This document shows, piece after piece, positions 8,196 to 20,626 of a DNA stretch of 64,000 nucleotides. The stretch is from Burkholderia sp. BCC0506 (lineage in GTDB: Bacteria > Pseudomonadota > Gammaproteobacteria > Burkholderiales > Burkholderiaceae). The notes under the pieces were generated by a model. It did no database searches, was not told where the DNA came from, and was given only the letters and a program-made list of their open reading frames with translations. The position numbers and the translations under genes are program-made. The stretch's first letter is position 1. Each line of letters begins with the position of its first letter. Location: NCBI RefSeq assembly GCF_902833145.1, contig NZ_CADFEN010000010.1:62001-126000 (forward strand). Direction: 5' to 3'.

Positions 8196-8981
8196 TCCAG
8201 ATCGATCTGACCGGGCAAGTGGCGGTGGTGACGGGCGGTTCATCCGGCATCGGCCTCGCGACGGCCGAGCGGTTCCTGCAGGCCGGCGCGTCGGTCGCGA
8301 TTTGCGGCCGCGACGGCGACCGTCTCGCACGCGCCGAAGCGATGCTGCGCGACAGGTACGCTGGCGCTCAATTGCTGGCCGCGCGCTGCAACGTACTCGA
8401 CGAAGGCGACGTGACGGCGTTCGCGCAAGCGGTGTCCGCGCGCTTCGGCCGTGCCGACATGCTGGTCAACAACGCCGGCCAGGGCCGCGTGTCGACCTTC
8501 GCCGATACGACCGACGACGCCTGGCGCGAAGAACTCGAACTGAAGTACTTCAGCATCATCCGCCCGACGCGCGCCTTCCTGCCGCTGCTGCGCGATGCGG
8601 CCGCGCCGACGATCACCTGCGTGAACTCGCTGCTCGCGCTGCAGCCGGAGCCGCACATGGTCGCGACGTCCTCGGCGCGCGCGGGCGTGCTGAGCCTCGT
8701 GAAGTCGCTCGCGACCGAACTGGCGCCGCAGCGCATCCGCGTGAACTCGATCCTGATCGGCATCGTCGAGTCGGGGCAATGGCGCCGCCGCTACGACACG
8801 CAGGCGCAGCCCGGCGAAAGCTGGGAAGAGTGGACGGGCGCGCTCGCCCGCAAGAAGAACATTCCGCTGAATCGCTTCGGCAAGCCCGATGAGGCCGCCT
8901 GGGCGCTTTTTTATCTCGCAACGCATCTGTCGTCCTACACGACGGGCAGCCATATCGACGTTTCTGGAGGCTTTGCACGCC

Positions 8982-8989
<8 letters not shown>
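8192..8989 (+). CDS. SDR-fold protein lacking the canonical catalytic Tyr-Lys
   Basis: The 265-residue protein has a normal SDR cofactor loop (VTGGSSGIG, residues 13-21) and NNAG near 93-96. The region that should hold Y-x-x-x-K instead reads T159-S-S-A-R163. The surrounding helix (AGVLSLVKSLATELAP) aligns well, so this looks like a true substitution and not a frame error. Known family members with this replacement are usually annotated only as SDR oxidoreductases. It may bind NAD(P) with altered chemistry, or be non-catalytic. It overlaps the genes on both sides. Confidence 0.88.
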
Positions 8990-11469
<2,480 letters not shown>

Positions 11470-11541
11470 CCGGACCCTGGAGCGTTCGCCCGCGCCACGG
11501 CGAGGGCGGGCGTGCAGAGACAGATTTGTGGGACTTGTGAC

Positions 11542-13032
11542 ATGACTCCTTTCGATACGAGCCTCGTGCCCGACGGCAACATCCTGATCGGCGGCGCGTG
11601 GCGGCGCGGCCGTGGCGCGCCTTACGCGAGCATCTATCCGGCCGACCAGTCGGTGAACATGGAAGTGTCGACGGCGAACGCGGAAGACGCGGTCGAGGCC
11701 GTCGTGGCGGCCGATGCCGCCTGGCGCCGCGCCGACTGGGCCGGGCTCAAGCCGCACCAGCGCGCGCAGCTGCTGTACCGCATCGCCGACCTGATCATGC
11801 AGCGCCACGAGGCGCTCGCGCACCTGCAGCGCCGCGACAACGGCAAGCCGATCGGCGAGACGCGCGTGCTGGTGGCCAGCGCCGCGAACACGTTCCGCTA
11901 TTTCGCGGCCTGCCTCGAAACGCTCGACGAAGAACTGACGCCGTCGCGCGGCGATTACCTGACGATGAGCGTGTACGAGCCGATCGGCGTGATCGCGGCG
12001 ATCACGCCGTGGAATTCGCCGATCGCGTCCGATGCGCAGAAGCTCGCGCCGGCACTGGCCGGCGGCAATGCGGTGGTGCTCAAGCCGGCCGAGGTCACGC
12101 CGCTCGTGTCGCTCGCGCTGGCCCGCATCTGCGAGGAAGCCGGCGTGCCGAAGGGCGTGCTGAGCGTGCTGCCGGGCAAGGGCTCGGTGATCGGCGACGT
12201 GCTCGTGCGTCACCCGCTCGTGAAGAAGGTGTCGTTTACCGGCGGCACCGAAGTGGGCCGCGGCATCGCGCGCATCGCGGCCGAGAAGCTGATGCCCGTG
12301 TCGCTCGAACTCGGCGGCAAGTCGCCGACGATCGTGTGCGACGACGCCGATCTCGATCATGCGGTGAACGGCGTGCTGTACGGCATCTTCAGTTCGTCCG
12401 GCGAAGCGTGCATCGCCGGCTCGCGCCTGTTCGTGCAGCGCGCGGTGTACGGCGCGTTCATGCAGCGCCTGGTGGCCGGCGCACGCAAGCTGCGCGTGGG
12501 CGACCCGTTGCGGCCCGACACGCAGATGGGCCCGCTGATCACCGCGAAGCATCGCGAGTCGGTCGAACGCTACGTCGCGCTCGGGCTGGAAGAAGGCGGC
12601 CGGCTGCTGTGCGGCGGCGAGCGGCCGTCGGGCGACGGGCGCGAGCATGGCTTCTTCTATCAGCCGACGATACTCGAAGGCTTGCCGAACAGCGCGCGCA
12701 TCTGCCAGGAGGAAATCTTCGGGCCGGTGCTGGTCGCGATGCCGTTCGACGACGAAGCGTCGCTGATCGCGCAGGCGAACGACAGCGTGTTCGGCCTCGC
12801 GGCCGGCATCTGGACGCGCGACTACAAGCGCGCGTGGCGCATCGCGCGAGCGCTGGAGACGGGCACCGTCTGGATCAACACGTACAAGCTGTTCTCGATC
12901 TCCACGCCGTTCTCGGGCTGGAAGGAGAGCGGGATGGGGCGCGAGAAGGGGCGTCTCGGCATCCGCGAATACATGCAGCAGAAGAGCCTCTACTGGGGCT
13001 TGAACGACGCGCCGCTGCCGTGGGCGAACTGA
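11542..13032 (+). CDS. NAD(P)-dependent aldehyde dehydrogenase
   Basis: The 496-residue aldehyde dehydrogenase is complete: Asn158 (TPWNSP), Glu256 (LELGGKSP) and the nucleophile Cys290 (SSGEACIAGSR). The length is normal. The start is not certain: GTG 11512 is in frame, has GAGGG upstream and would add ten residues. ATG 11542 gives the usual N-terminus before LIGGAW. In context it probably oxidises the aldehyde made by the thiamine enzyme or by ring-cleavage product hydrolysis. Confidence 0.93.
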   Translation: MTPFDTSLVPDGNILIGGAWRRGRGAPYASIYPADQSVNMEVSTANAEDAVEAVVAADAAWRRADWAGLKPHQRAQLLYRIADLIMQRHEALAHLQRRDNGKPIGETRVLVASAANTFRYFAACLETLDEELTPSRGDYLTMSVYEPIGVIAAITPWNSPIASDAQKLAPALAGGNAVVLKPAEVTPLVSLALARICEEAGVPKGVLSVLPGKGSVIGDVLVRHPLVKKVSFTGGTEVGRGIARIAAEKLMPVSLELGGKSPTIVCDDADLDHAVNGVLYGIFSSSGEACIAGSRLFVQRAVYGAFMQRLVAGARKLRVGDPLRPDTQMGPLITAKHRESVERYVALGLEEGGRLLCGGERPSGDGREHGFFYQPTILEGLPNSARICQEEIFGPVLVAMPFDDEASLIAQANDSVFGLAAGIWTRDYKRAWRIARALETGTVWINTYKLFSISTPFSGWKESGMGREKGRLGIREYMQQKSLYWGLNDAPLPWAN

Positions 13033-13050
13033 GCGAAGGGGAATGACGCA

Positions 13051-14013
13051 ATGAGCATCTTGGGAATCGAGCAGATCACGTACGGTGTCGACGATCTCGC
13101 GACCTGCCGGCGTTTTTTTGCCGACTGGGGGATGAAGGAAGTCGCGCACGACGACACGCGCGCCCGTTTCGAGACGATGAACGGCTGCACCGTGCTGGCC
13201 GTGAAGGCCGACGATCCGTCGCTGCCGCCCGCGTTCGAAGCGGGCCCGACGCTGCGGGAAGTCACGTGGGGCGTCGCGACGCGGGGCGAGCTCGACGCGT
13301 TGCGCACGAAGCTCGCCGGCCAGCCCGGCTATTACGCGCAGGACGATGCACTCGGCTGCATCGATCCGAACGGAATGGCGATCCGCATCGAAGTCACGCG
13401 CAAGCGCGCACTCGACATCACCGGCTCGCCGTCGAACGTGTGGGGCCAGGCGCTGCGTGTCGACCAGCCGAGCCCGATCTATGCACGCGCGGAGCCGGTC
13501 GAGGTCGGGCACGTGGTGTTCTTCACGAACTGCCTCGACGCGCAGGAAAAGTTCTATCACGAACTGCTCGGCTTCGAGACGTCGGACCGTTATCCGGGCC
13601 GCGGCGCGTTCATGCGCTGCGCGCCGCACGGCGGCCATCACGACCTGTTCCTGCTCGCGCTGCCGAACGGAAAACGCGGCCTGAACCACGTCGCGTTCAC
13701 CGTGCGCGACATCCACGAAGTGTTCGGCGGCGGCATGCACATCGACCGCTGCGGCTGGGAAACGCAACTCGGCCCGGGGCGTCATCCGGTGTCGTCCGCA
13801 TACTTCTGGTACTTCCAGAACCCGGCCGGCGGCCTGATCGAGTACTACGCGGACGAGGACGTGCTGACGCCCGAGTGGCAGCCGCGCGAATTCGAGCCGG
13901 GCCCGACCGTGTTCGCCGAATGGGCCGTCGATGGCGGCCTCGACGGCCACACGCGCCGGCAGAAGAACGCGAAGGCGCCGGAAGGCAAGTTCATGACGGA
14001 GCGCAAATCGTGA
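13051..14013 (+). CDS. Two-domain VOC protein, probable extradiol ring-cleavage dioxygenase
   Basis: The 320-residue protein has two vicinal-oxygen-chelate domains. The second carries a full set of extradiol dioxygenase residues: metal ligands His154 (VGHVVFF), His213 (LNHVAF) and Glu264 (GLIEYYAD), plus likely catalytic His197 (GGHHDLF), His245 (GPGRHPVSS) and Tyr254 (YFWYF). The layout matches the BphC type. It should open a catechol formed upstream in the pathway. The C-terminal tail (PTVFAEWAVDGGLDG) is longer than in BphC. It overlaps the reductase gene by four bases. Confidence 0.88.
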   Translation: MSILGIEQITYGVDDLATCRRFFADWGMKEVAHDDTRARFETMNGCTVLAVKADDPSLPPAFEAGPTLREVTWGVATRGELDALRTKLAGQPGYYAQDDALGCIDPNGMAIRIEVTRKRALDITGSPSNVWGQALRVDQPSPIYARAEPVEVGHVVFFTNCLDAQEKFYHELLGFETSDRYPGRGAFMRCAPHGGHHDLFLLALPNGKRGLNHVAFTVRDIHEVFGGGMHIDRCGWETQLGPGRHPVSSAYFWYFQNPAGGLIEYYADEDVLTPEWQPREFEPGPTVFAEWAVDGGLDGHTRRQKNAKAPEGKFMTERKS

Positions 14014-15254
14014 GCGAAACGAACTCGCAGGAATCGGCCGCGCCGGGCACGGTCGTCGTGATCGGCGGCGGCCAGGCCGCCGGCTGGGTGCTGAAGACGC
14101 TGCGCGCGGAAGGCTTCGCGGGCCGCCTCGTGATGATCGCCGATGAGCCGCATCTGCCGTACGAGCGCCCGCCGCTGTCGAAGGCCGTGCTGGCCGGCGA
14201 CGCCGGCATCGACACCGTGCGCGTCGTGCGCCCAGACGAATTCGACGCGCTGAACGTCGAAGCGTGGCAGCCCGAACGCGCGACGTCGATCGATCGCGCG
14301 CGCCGCGTGGTGACCACCGAAAGCGGCCGCGAGATCGCATACGACCGGCTCGTGATCGCGACCGGCGGCACGTCGCGCCGCCTGCCCGAGGCGCTCGTCA
14401 GGACCCCGAACCTGCATTACCTGCGCACGCTCGACGAAGCGGCCGCGCTCGGCGAGAAGCTGCGCGCGAGCCGGCGCGTGCTCGTGATCGGCGGCGGGTG
14501 GATCGGTCTCGAAGTCGCGGCGACCGCGCGCAAGCTCGGCGTCGACGCGGTGGTCGTCGAAGGCGCGTCGCGCCTGTGCGGCCGCTCGGTGCCGCGGATC
14601 GTGTCCGACTTCCTGCTCGACCTGCATCGCTCGAACGGTGTCGACGTGCGGACGGGCGCGGCGCTCGCGTCGCTCGACCCGCAGCCGGACGACGCGTCGA
14701 AGGTGCGCGCGACGCTCGCCGACGGCACGACGATCGACGCCGATTTCGCGGTGGCGGGCATCGGCCTCGCGCTGAACGCATCGCTCGCGAGCGACGCGGG
14801 GCTCGCGGTCGACGACGGCATCGTCGTCGACGAATACGGCGCGACGAGCGACCCGGCGATCTTCGCGTGCGGCGACGTCGCGAACCATCACAACGGCTGG
14901 CTCAAGCGCCGTGTGCGGCTCGAATCGTGGGCCAACGCGCAGAACCAGGCGATCGTGGCGGCGAAGGCCGTACTCGGCGTGCGCGCACCGTACGCGGAGA
15001 TTCCGTGGTTCTGGTCCGATCAGTACGACGTGAACCTGCAGATCCTCGGCGATCTGCCGGCCGATGCGCAGCTCGTCGTGCGCGGCGATCTCGCCGCGCG
15101 CCGCGCGACGCTGTTTTTCGTGGGCGACGGGCATGTGAGAGGTGTCGTCGCCGTGAACAACGCACGCGAGCTGAAGCTCGCGCGCAAGTGGATGAACCAG
15201 GGCCGGGCAGTGGATACGGAAGCCCTGGCAGACACGACCCAAGCGCTTGCCTGA
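14010..15254 (+). CDS. FAD-dependent ferredoxin reductase (GR-type) of the oxygenase system
   Basis: The 414-residue flavoprotein starts at GTG 14010, overlapping the VOC stop (GTGA). It has an FAD loop (VVVIGGGQAAG), the segment LPYERPPLSK typical of BphA4-type reductases, an NAD loop (VLVIGGGWIGLEVAA) near residue 157, and FACGDVAN for FAD binding near 290. It is expected to pass electrons from NADH to the Rieske ferredoxin at 3337. That it lies ten genes from the ferredoxin but in the same transcript supports one co-expressed system. Confidence 0.92.
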   Translation: MSETNSQESAAPGTVVVIGGGQAAGWVLKTLRAEGFAGRLVMIADEPHLPYERPPLSKAVLAGDAGIDTVRVVRPDEFDALNVEAWQPERATSIDRARRVVTTESGREIAYDRLVIATGGTSRRLPEALVRTPNLHYLRTLDEAAALGEKLRASRRVLVIGGGWIGLEVAATARKLGVDAVVVEGASRLCGRSVPRIVSDFLLDLHRSNGVDVRTGAALASLDPQPDDASKVRATLADGTTIDADFAVAGIGLALNASLASDAGLAVDDGIVVDEYGATSDPAIFACGDVANHHNGWLKRRVRLESWANAQNQAIVAAKAVLGVRAPYAEIPWFWSDQYDVNLQILGDLPADAQLVVRGDLAARRATLFFVGDGHVRGVVAVNNARELKLARKWMNQGRAVDTEALADTTQALA

Positions 15255-15292
15255 CCGGCCCAACCCGGAAAGAGATCCAGGAGATCCCCCGC

Positions 15293-16693
15293 ATGAGCAC
15301 TTTCGACAACGTCGTGGCCGGCAGGGCCACGATGGAAGCTGCCGCCTCCACGCCCGGCGCGATCATCGCGCGGCTCGAGCGGCTTCCGGCCAACGCGATG
15401 CAGATCCGCGCGCGCGTGCTGATCGGCACCGCGACGTTCTTCGACGGTTTCGACGTGATCACGATCGCGGCGACGCTGCCGCTGCTGATCCACAAATGGG
15501 GGCTGTCGCCGACGCAGATCGGCATGCTGATCGCGTCCGGCGCGATCGGCCAGCTGATCGGCGCATTCCTGTTTCCCGCGCTCGCGGAAAGGCACGGCCG
15601 CGTGAAGGCGATCGCATGGAGCTCGGCCGTGATCGGCATCACCAGCATCGCGTGCGGCTTCGCGCCGACGTTCGAGGTGTTCGTGCTGCTGCGGATCCTG
15701 CAGGGGCTCGGGCTCGGCGGCGAGTTGCCGGTCGCCGCGACGTACATCAACGAGATCACGCGCGCGCATGGCCGCGGCCGCTTCGTGCTGCTGTACGAGA
15801 TCGTGTTCCCGATCGGCCTGCTCGTGTCGATGGCGCTCGGCGCGTGGCTCGTGCCGCGCTTCGGCTGGGAGATCATGTACTTCGTCGGCGGGTTGCCGGT
15901 GATCCTTGCGCTGGTGCTCACGCGCTTCGTGCCCGAATCGCCGCGCTGGCTCGCATCGCGCGGACGGCTCGCGGAAGCCGGGCGCGCGGTCGGCGTGTTC
16001 GAGGAATCGGTGCGCGGCGAGCTGCCGCCGGTCACGCAGGTCGCCGCGTTCGACGAGATGGTGCGCCAGCATCCGAAGCGCAGGATGAGCGACCTGTTCA
16101 GCGCCGCGTATCGCAAGCGCACGCTCGCGGTGGCGACGTTGTGGGCGACCTGCGGGTTCATCCAGTACGGGCTGTCGACGTGGCTGCCGACGATCTACAA
16201 GAACTTCTATCACGCGCCGCTGCAGCTCGCGCTGAACCTCGCGGTGATCGGTTCGGTGATGGGCGTGCTCGGGTCGCTGGCCTCCGCGCTGCTGGTCGAC
16301 AAGCTCGGCCGCAAGCCGGTGATCGTGTGGTCGTTCGTGCTGTGCGCACTGTCGCTGGCGCTCGCCGGCATCTATCACGCGTCGTCGGTGTATGTGGTCG
16401 CGGTCTTCTGCTCGTTGTCGCTCGGGCTGATGGCGTCGGGCTTCATTACCGCGTACGTCTATACGCCGGAGCAGTATCCGACGAGCATCCGCGCGTCGGG
16501 CTGCGGGCTCGGCAGCGCGTGGCTGAAGATCGCGTCGTTCGTCGCGCCGATGGTCGTGCCGCACGCGATCATCGGCGGGAACCTCGCGCCGGCGTTCTAC
16601 CTGATCGGCGTCGTGCCGCTGATCGCGGCGCTGACCGTGCACTTCGTCGGGATCGAGACGAAAGGGAAAGTGCTGGAGGCACTGGAGGCGTAA
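15293..16693 (+). CDS. MFS transporter, aromatic acid:H+ symporter-like
   Basis: This 466-residue inner-membrane carrier has twelve predicted helices. Helix 1 contains FFDGFDVITIA, the Asp-containing motif of the aromatic acid/H+ symporter and related families, and the helix 2-3 loop holds a GRVKA-type sequence. GAGATC and neighbouring purines precede ATG 15293. It closes the catabolic operon and is followed by a strong terminator. It most likely imports the pathway's substrate after passage through the divergent porin. Confidence 0.92.
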   Translation: MSTFDNVVAGRATMEAAASTPGAIIARLERLPANAMQIRARVLIGTATFFDGFDVITIAATLPLLIHKWGLSPTQIGMLIASGAIGQLIGAFLFPALAERHGRVKAIAWSSAVIGITSIACGFAPTFEVFVLLRILQGLGLGGELPVAATYINEITRAHGRGRFVLLYEIVFPIGLLVSMALGAWLVPRFGWEIMYFVGGLPVILALVLTRFVPESPRWLASRGRLAEAGRAVGVFEESVRGELPPVTQVAAFDEMVRQHPKRRMSDLFSAAYRKRTLAVATLWATCGFIQYGLSTWLPTIYKNFYHAPLQLALNLAVIGSVMGVLGSLASALLVDKLGRKPVIVWSFVLCALSLALAGIYHASSVYVVAVFCSLSLGLMASGFITAYVYTPEQYPTSIRASGCGLGSAWLKIASFVAPMVVPHAIIGGNLAPAFYLIGVVPLIAALTVHFVGIETKGKVLEALEA

Positions 16694-16724
16694 GCGTATT
16701 CCGCTGCGTGGATGAGGCGAACCG

Positions 16725-16762
16725 GAAAGGCCCGGGCGATGCGCGCCGGGCCGTTTCGTTTC
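16725..16762 (+). terminator. Terminator of the catabolic operon
   Basis: The hairpin GAAAGGCCCGG ... CCGGGCCGTTTC lies 36 bases after the transporter stop and is followed by a T-rich run. It ends the fourteen-gene unit. Confidence 0.8.
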
Positions 16763-16865
16763 GGGGTGCTGCCGTAGCCGCGGGCAGGGTGCCGGGCATA
16801 CGCGATTGTTGACGCGTGGCTGGCGTGGTCTAATTCACGGTGCCGATTCCATCAGACGAATTGCC

Positions 16866-17417
16866 ATGCCCCTGTTCGAACCCGTCACACTGCCTACTTC
16901 CCGCCTCGTCCTGCGGCCGCTTCGCGACGCGGACGCACCGACTTTCTTCGAGATCTGGTCCGATGCGGAAGCGATGCGCTATTTCTCGTTCTCGCCGATG
17001 ACGCGGATCGAACAGGCCGAGGCGCGCGTCGCGCGCAACGTGCAGACGTCCGCGAGCGGGGAGAGCCTGGTCTGCGTGCTCGAACTGCGGGAAACCGGCG
17101 AAGCGCTCGGCGAGTGCTCGCTGTTCCACGCGAACGAACAGTGCCGGCGCGCGGAGATCGGCTTCAGCCTGCGGCGCACGTTCTGGCGTGGCGGATACAT
17201 GCGCGAAGCGGCGTCGGCGTTGATCGATCATGCGTTCGGCACGCTGCGGCTGAACCGGCTCGAGGCCGATATCGATCCACGCAATGCCGCGTCGGCGGGG
17301 CTGCTCGAACGGCTGGGTTTCGTCCGGGAAGGGCTGCTGCGCGAGCGCTGGATCGTCGGCGACGAAGTGTCGGACAGCGCGCTGTACGGGTTGCTGGCGA
17401 GCGATCGCGGCGCGTAA
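16866..17417 (+). CDS. GNAT-family N-acetyltransferase (RimJ/RimL-like)
   Basis: The 183-residue protein belongs to the RimJ/RimL branch: it opens with TSRLVLRPLRDADAPTFFEIW and contains the acetyl-CoA-binding region RRAEIGFSLRRTFWRGGYMREA, then NAASAGLLERLGF. ATG 16866 is chosen because it gives the standard N-terminus; an in-frame ATG 60 bases upstream would add unrelated residues. The target, whether a ribosomal protein N-terminus or a small molecule, cannot be told. It is monocistronic. Confidence 0.88.
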   Translation: MPLFEPVTLPTSRLVLRPLRDADAPTFFEIWSDAEAMRYFSFSPMTRIEQAEARVARNVQTSASGESLVCVLELRETGEALGECSLFHANEQCRRAEIGFSLRRTFWRGGYMREAASALIDHAFGTLRLNRLEADIDPRNAASAGLLERLGFVREGLLRERWIVGDEVSDSALYGLLASDRGA

Positions 17418-17491
17418 GTGGCCGACTTGCCGGATTCGCGGCGCGAACGTACGCTTGATCGATACCACGATCGACCGACAGGTTATCGACC

Positions 17492-17893
17492 ATGCAAGCC
17501 CATCCTTTGCGTCTTTCCCCCGGCGACGATCTGCGCGGCGCCATCGAGGCCGCGCTCCACCAGCACGATGCGCATGCGGCCTTCGTGATCCAGGGCATCG
17601 GCAGCCTGAGCGTCGCGCAGTTGCGCTTCGCCGGCGTCGATCGGCCGACCGCGCTGCGCGGCGACCTCGAAATCCTGACGCTGGCCGGCTCCGTATCGCC
17701 GGACGGCGCGCACCTTCATATATCGATCTCGGATGCAGCCGGCCGCGTGACGGGCGGCCATGTCGCGAGCGGCTGCGTGGTGCGCACGACGGCCGAGATC
17801 CTGCTCGCGCTGCTGCCCGCGCATCGCTTCTCGCGCGAGCCGGACGCGGGCACCGGCTTCAACGAACTGGTGATCCGGCGCGAGTCTTCGTGA
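17492..17893 (+). CDS. PPC (DUF296) domain protein
   Basis: The 133-residue protein is almost entirely one PPC domain: ALHQHDAHAAFVIQGIGSLS at the start, then the conserved HLHISISDAAGRVTGGHV and CVVRTTAEILL. Bacterial stand-alone PPC proteins form trimers. In plants the domain is fused to AT-hooks, but no DNA-binding tail is visible here. The function in bacteria is not established. It follows the acetyltransferase after 74 bases and converges on acnB. Confidence 0.85.
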   Translation: MQAHPLRLSPGDDLRGAIEAALHQHDAHAAFVIQGIGSLSVAQLRFAGVDRPTALRGDLEILTLAGSVSPDGAHLHISISDAAGRVTGGHVASGCVVRTTAEILLALLPAHRFSREPDAGTGFNELVIRRESS

Positions 17894-17956
17894 GCCGGGC
17901 GGGGCTGCCACATCCACGCCGCGATGCGTCGATCGCGACGTCGTTTCCGCGCCGCA

Positions 17957-17993
17957 TAAAAAAAGCGCCGCGGCCTTTCGGCCTGCGGCGCCT
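17957..17993 (-). terminator. Terminator of acnB
   Basis: Read on the minus strand, a GCGCCGCAGGCC/GGCCGCGGCGC hairpin is followed by seven T residues (A-tract at 17958-17964 on the plus strand). It stands about 50 bases after the acnB stop. Confidence 0.85.
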
Positions 17994-18040
17994 GTCGGGG
18001 CGCTGCGACGTCGACCACCCGCCGCAGCCCGATTGCGTGC

Positions 18041-20626
18041 CTAGATCTGCACGGTGTCGGCCACTTCCTTGAAGTCTTCGATCTGGTCGAAGTTCATGTA
18101 CTGGTAGATCTTGTCGCCGTTCGCGGTGAGCACGCCCATGTCGGCCATGTACTCTTCCTTGGTCGGGATCTTGCCCAGACGCGAGCAGATCGCCGCCAGT
18201 TCAGCGGAGCCGAGGTACACGTTCGTGTTCTTGCCCAGGCGGTTCGGGAAGTTGCGGGTCGACGTCGACATGACCGTCGCGCCTTCGCGCACCTGTGCCT
18301 GGTTGCCCATGCACAGCGAGCAGCCCGGCATTTCGGTACGCGCGCCGGCCGTGCCGAACACGCCGTAGTGACCTTCCTCCGTCAGCTGCTTCTGGTCCAT
18401 CTTGGTCGGCGGCGCGACCCACAGCTTGACCGGAATGTCGCGCTTGCCTTCGAGCAGCTTCGACGCGGCGCGGAAGTGACCGATGTTGGTCATGCACGAG
18501 CCGATGAACACTTCGTCGATCTTCGCGCCGGCCACGTCGGACAGCGTCTTCACGTCGTCCGGGTCGTTCGGGCAGGCGACGATCGGCTCGTGGATGTCGG
18601 CGAGGTCGATCTCGATGACGGCCGCGTATTCGGCGTCGGCATCCGGCGCGAGCAGTTGCGGGTCGGCCAGCCACTGTTCCATCGCGGCGATGCGGCGCTG
18701 CAGGCTGCGCGGATCCTGGTAGCCCTGCGCGATCATCCACTTGAGCAGCGTGATGTTGCTGTTCAGGTACTCGATGATCGGTTCCTTGTTCAGGCGCACC
18801 GTGCAACCGGCAGCCGAACGCTCGGCGGACGCATCCGACAGCTCGAACGCTTGCTCGACCTTCAGGTCGGGCAGGCCTTCGATTTCGAGGATGCGGCCCG
18901 AGAAGATGTTCTTCTTGCCCTGCTTCGCGACCGTCAGCATGCCTTGCTTGATCGCGTACAGCGGAATCGCGTTGACGAGGTCGCGCAGCGTGACGCCCGG
19001 CTGCATCTTGCCCTTGAAGCGGACCAGCACCGATTCCGGCATGTCCAGCGGCATCGTGCCGGTGGCGGCCGCGAACGCGACCAGCCCCGAGCCCGCCGGG
19101 AAGCTGATGCCGATCGGGAAGCGCGTGTGCGAATCGCCGCCGGTGCCGACGGTGTCGGGCAGCAGCATGCGGTTCAGCCACGAGTGGATCACGCCGTCGC
19201 CCGGGCGCAGCGCGATGCCGCCGCGCGTGCTGATGAAGTTCGGCAGCGTCTGGTGCGTCTTCACGTCCACCGGCTTCGGATACGCGGCGGTGTGGCAGAA
19301 CGACTGCATCACGAGGTCGGCCGAGAAGCCGAGGCACGCGAGGTCCTTCAGTTCGTCGCGGGTCATCGGGCCGGTGGTGTCCTGCGAGCCGACCGAGGTC
19401 ATCTTCGGTTCGCAGTACGTGCCCGGGCGCACGCCCTGGCCTTCCGGCAAACCGCACGCGCGGCCGACCATCTTCTGCGCGAGCGAGAAGCCCTTGCCGC
19501 TGTCGGCCGGCTGGTGCGGCAGGCGGAACAGCGTCGACGGCGGCAGGCCGAGCGCTTCACGCGCCTTCGCGGTCAGGCCGCGGCCGATGATCAGCGGAAT
19601 GCGGCCGCCGGCGCGCACTTCGTCGAACAGCACGTCGGACTTCACCTGGAATTCGGCGATGACCTTGCCGTCCTTCAGCGCCTTGCCTTCGTACGGGCGC
19701 AGTTCGACCACGTCGCCCATGTTCATCTGCGACACGTCGAGCTCGATCGGCAGCGCGCCGGCATCTTCCATCGTGTTGTAGAAGATCGGGGCGATCTTGC
19801 CGCCGAGGCACACGCCGCCGAAGCGCTTGTTCGGGACGAACGGGATGTCTTCGCCGGTGAACCACAGCACCGAGTTGGTGGCCGACTTGCGCGAGGAGCC
19901 GGTGCCGACCACGTCGCCGACGTAGGCGACCAGGTGACCCTTTTCCTTCAGCGATTCGATGAACTTGACCGGGCCGCGCTTGCCGTCTTCTTCCGGCGTG
20001 ATGCCGGGACGCGCGTTCTTCAGCATCGCGAGCGCGTGCATCGGGATGTCCGGGCGGGTGGTGGCGTCCGGCGCCGGCGACAGGTCGTCGGTGTTGGTTT
20101 CGCCCGTGACCTTGAACACGGTGATGGTCAGGCTTTCCGGCACTTCCGGACGGCTCGTGAACCATTCGGCATCGGCCCAGCTCTGCAGCACGGCCTTCGC
20201 ATGTGCATTGCCCTTGTCGGCGAGTTCCTTCACGTCATGGAACTGGTCGAACATCAGCAGGGTTTTCTTCAGCGCGTCGGCGGCCACCGCGGCGACGGCT
20301 TCGTCGGACAGCAGTTCGATCAGCGGCTGGATGTTGTAGCCGCCGAGCATCGTGCCGAGGAGTTCGGTCGCGCGTTCGCGCGAGATCAGCGGGCAGGCGG
20401 TCTCGCCCTTCGCGACGGCGGCCAGGAAGCCGGCCTTCACGCGAGCGGCTTCGTCGACGCCGGCCGGGACGCGGTGGGTGATCAGGTCGAGCAGCGTCTG
20501 CTCTTCGCCGGCGGGCGGGTTCGTCAGCAGTTCCACCAGTTCGGCGGTTTGCTGAGCCGTCAGCGGCAGGGGAGGAATACCGAGCGCGGCGCGGGCGGCC
20601 ACGTGAGCACGAAAGTTTTCAAGCAT
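18041..20626 (-). CDS. acnB: Bifunctional aconitate hydratase 2 / 2-methylisocitrate dehydratase
   Basis: This 861-residue enzyme interconverts citrate and isocitrate through cis-aconitate, and can act on 2-methyl-cis-aconitate. The AcnB domain order (HEAT-like, swivel, then catalytic domains) is apparent. The 4Fe-4S region contains the late CSLCMGNQ motif. [16 protein letters not shown] at 20626 matches the usual AcnB start; 34 further in-frame upstream codons look untranslated. It is monocistronic. A promoter-proximal palindrome at 20746-20757 suggests repressor control. Confidence 0.97.
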   Translation of the reverse strand: MLENFRAHVAARAALGIPPLPLTAQQTAELVELLTNPPAGEEQTLLDLITHRVPAGVDEAARVKAGFLAAVAKGETACPLISRERATELLGTMLGGYNIQPLIELLSDEAVAAVAADALKKTLLMFDQFHDVKELADKGNAHAKAVLQSWADAEWFTSRPEVPESLTITVFKVTGETNTDDLSPAPDATTRPDIPMHALAMLKNARPGITPEEDGKRGPVKFIESLKEKGHLVAYVGDVVGTGSSRKSATNSVLWFTGEDIPFVPNKRFGGVCLGGKIAPIFYNTMEDAGALPIELDVSQMNMGDVVELRPYEGKALKDGKVIAEFQVKSDVLFDEVRAGGRIPLIIGRGLTAKAREALGLPPSTLFRLPHQPADSGKGFSLAQKMVGRACGLPEGQGVRPGTYCEPKMTSVGSQDTTGPMTRDELKDLACLGFSADLVMQSFCHTAAYPKPVDVKTHQTLPNFISTRGGIALRPGDGVIHSWLNRMLLPDTVGTGGDSHTRFPIGISFPAGSGLVAFAAATGTMPLDMPESVLVRFKGKMQPGVTLRDLVNAIPLYAIKQGMLTVAKQGKKNIFSGRILEIEGLPDLKVEQAFELSDASAERSAAGCTVRLNKEPIIEYLNSNITLLKWMIAQGYQDPRSLQRRIAAMEQWLADPQLLAPDADAEYAAVIEIDLADIHEPIVACPNDPDDVKTLSDVAGAKIDEVFIGSCMTNIGHFRAASKLLEGKRDIPVKLWVAPPTKMDQKQLTEEGHYGVFGTAGARTEMPGCSLCMGNQAQVREGATVMSTSTRNFPNRLGKNTNVYLGSAELAAICSRLGKIPTKEEYMADMGVLTANGDKIYQYMNFDQIEDFKEVADTVQI

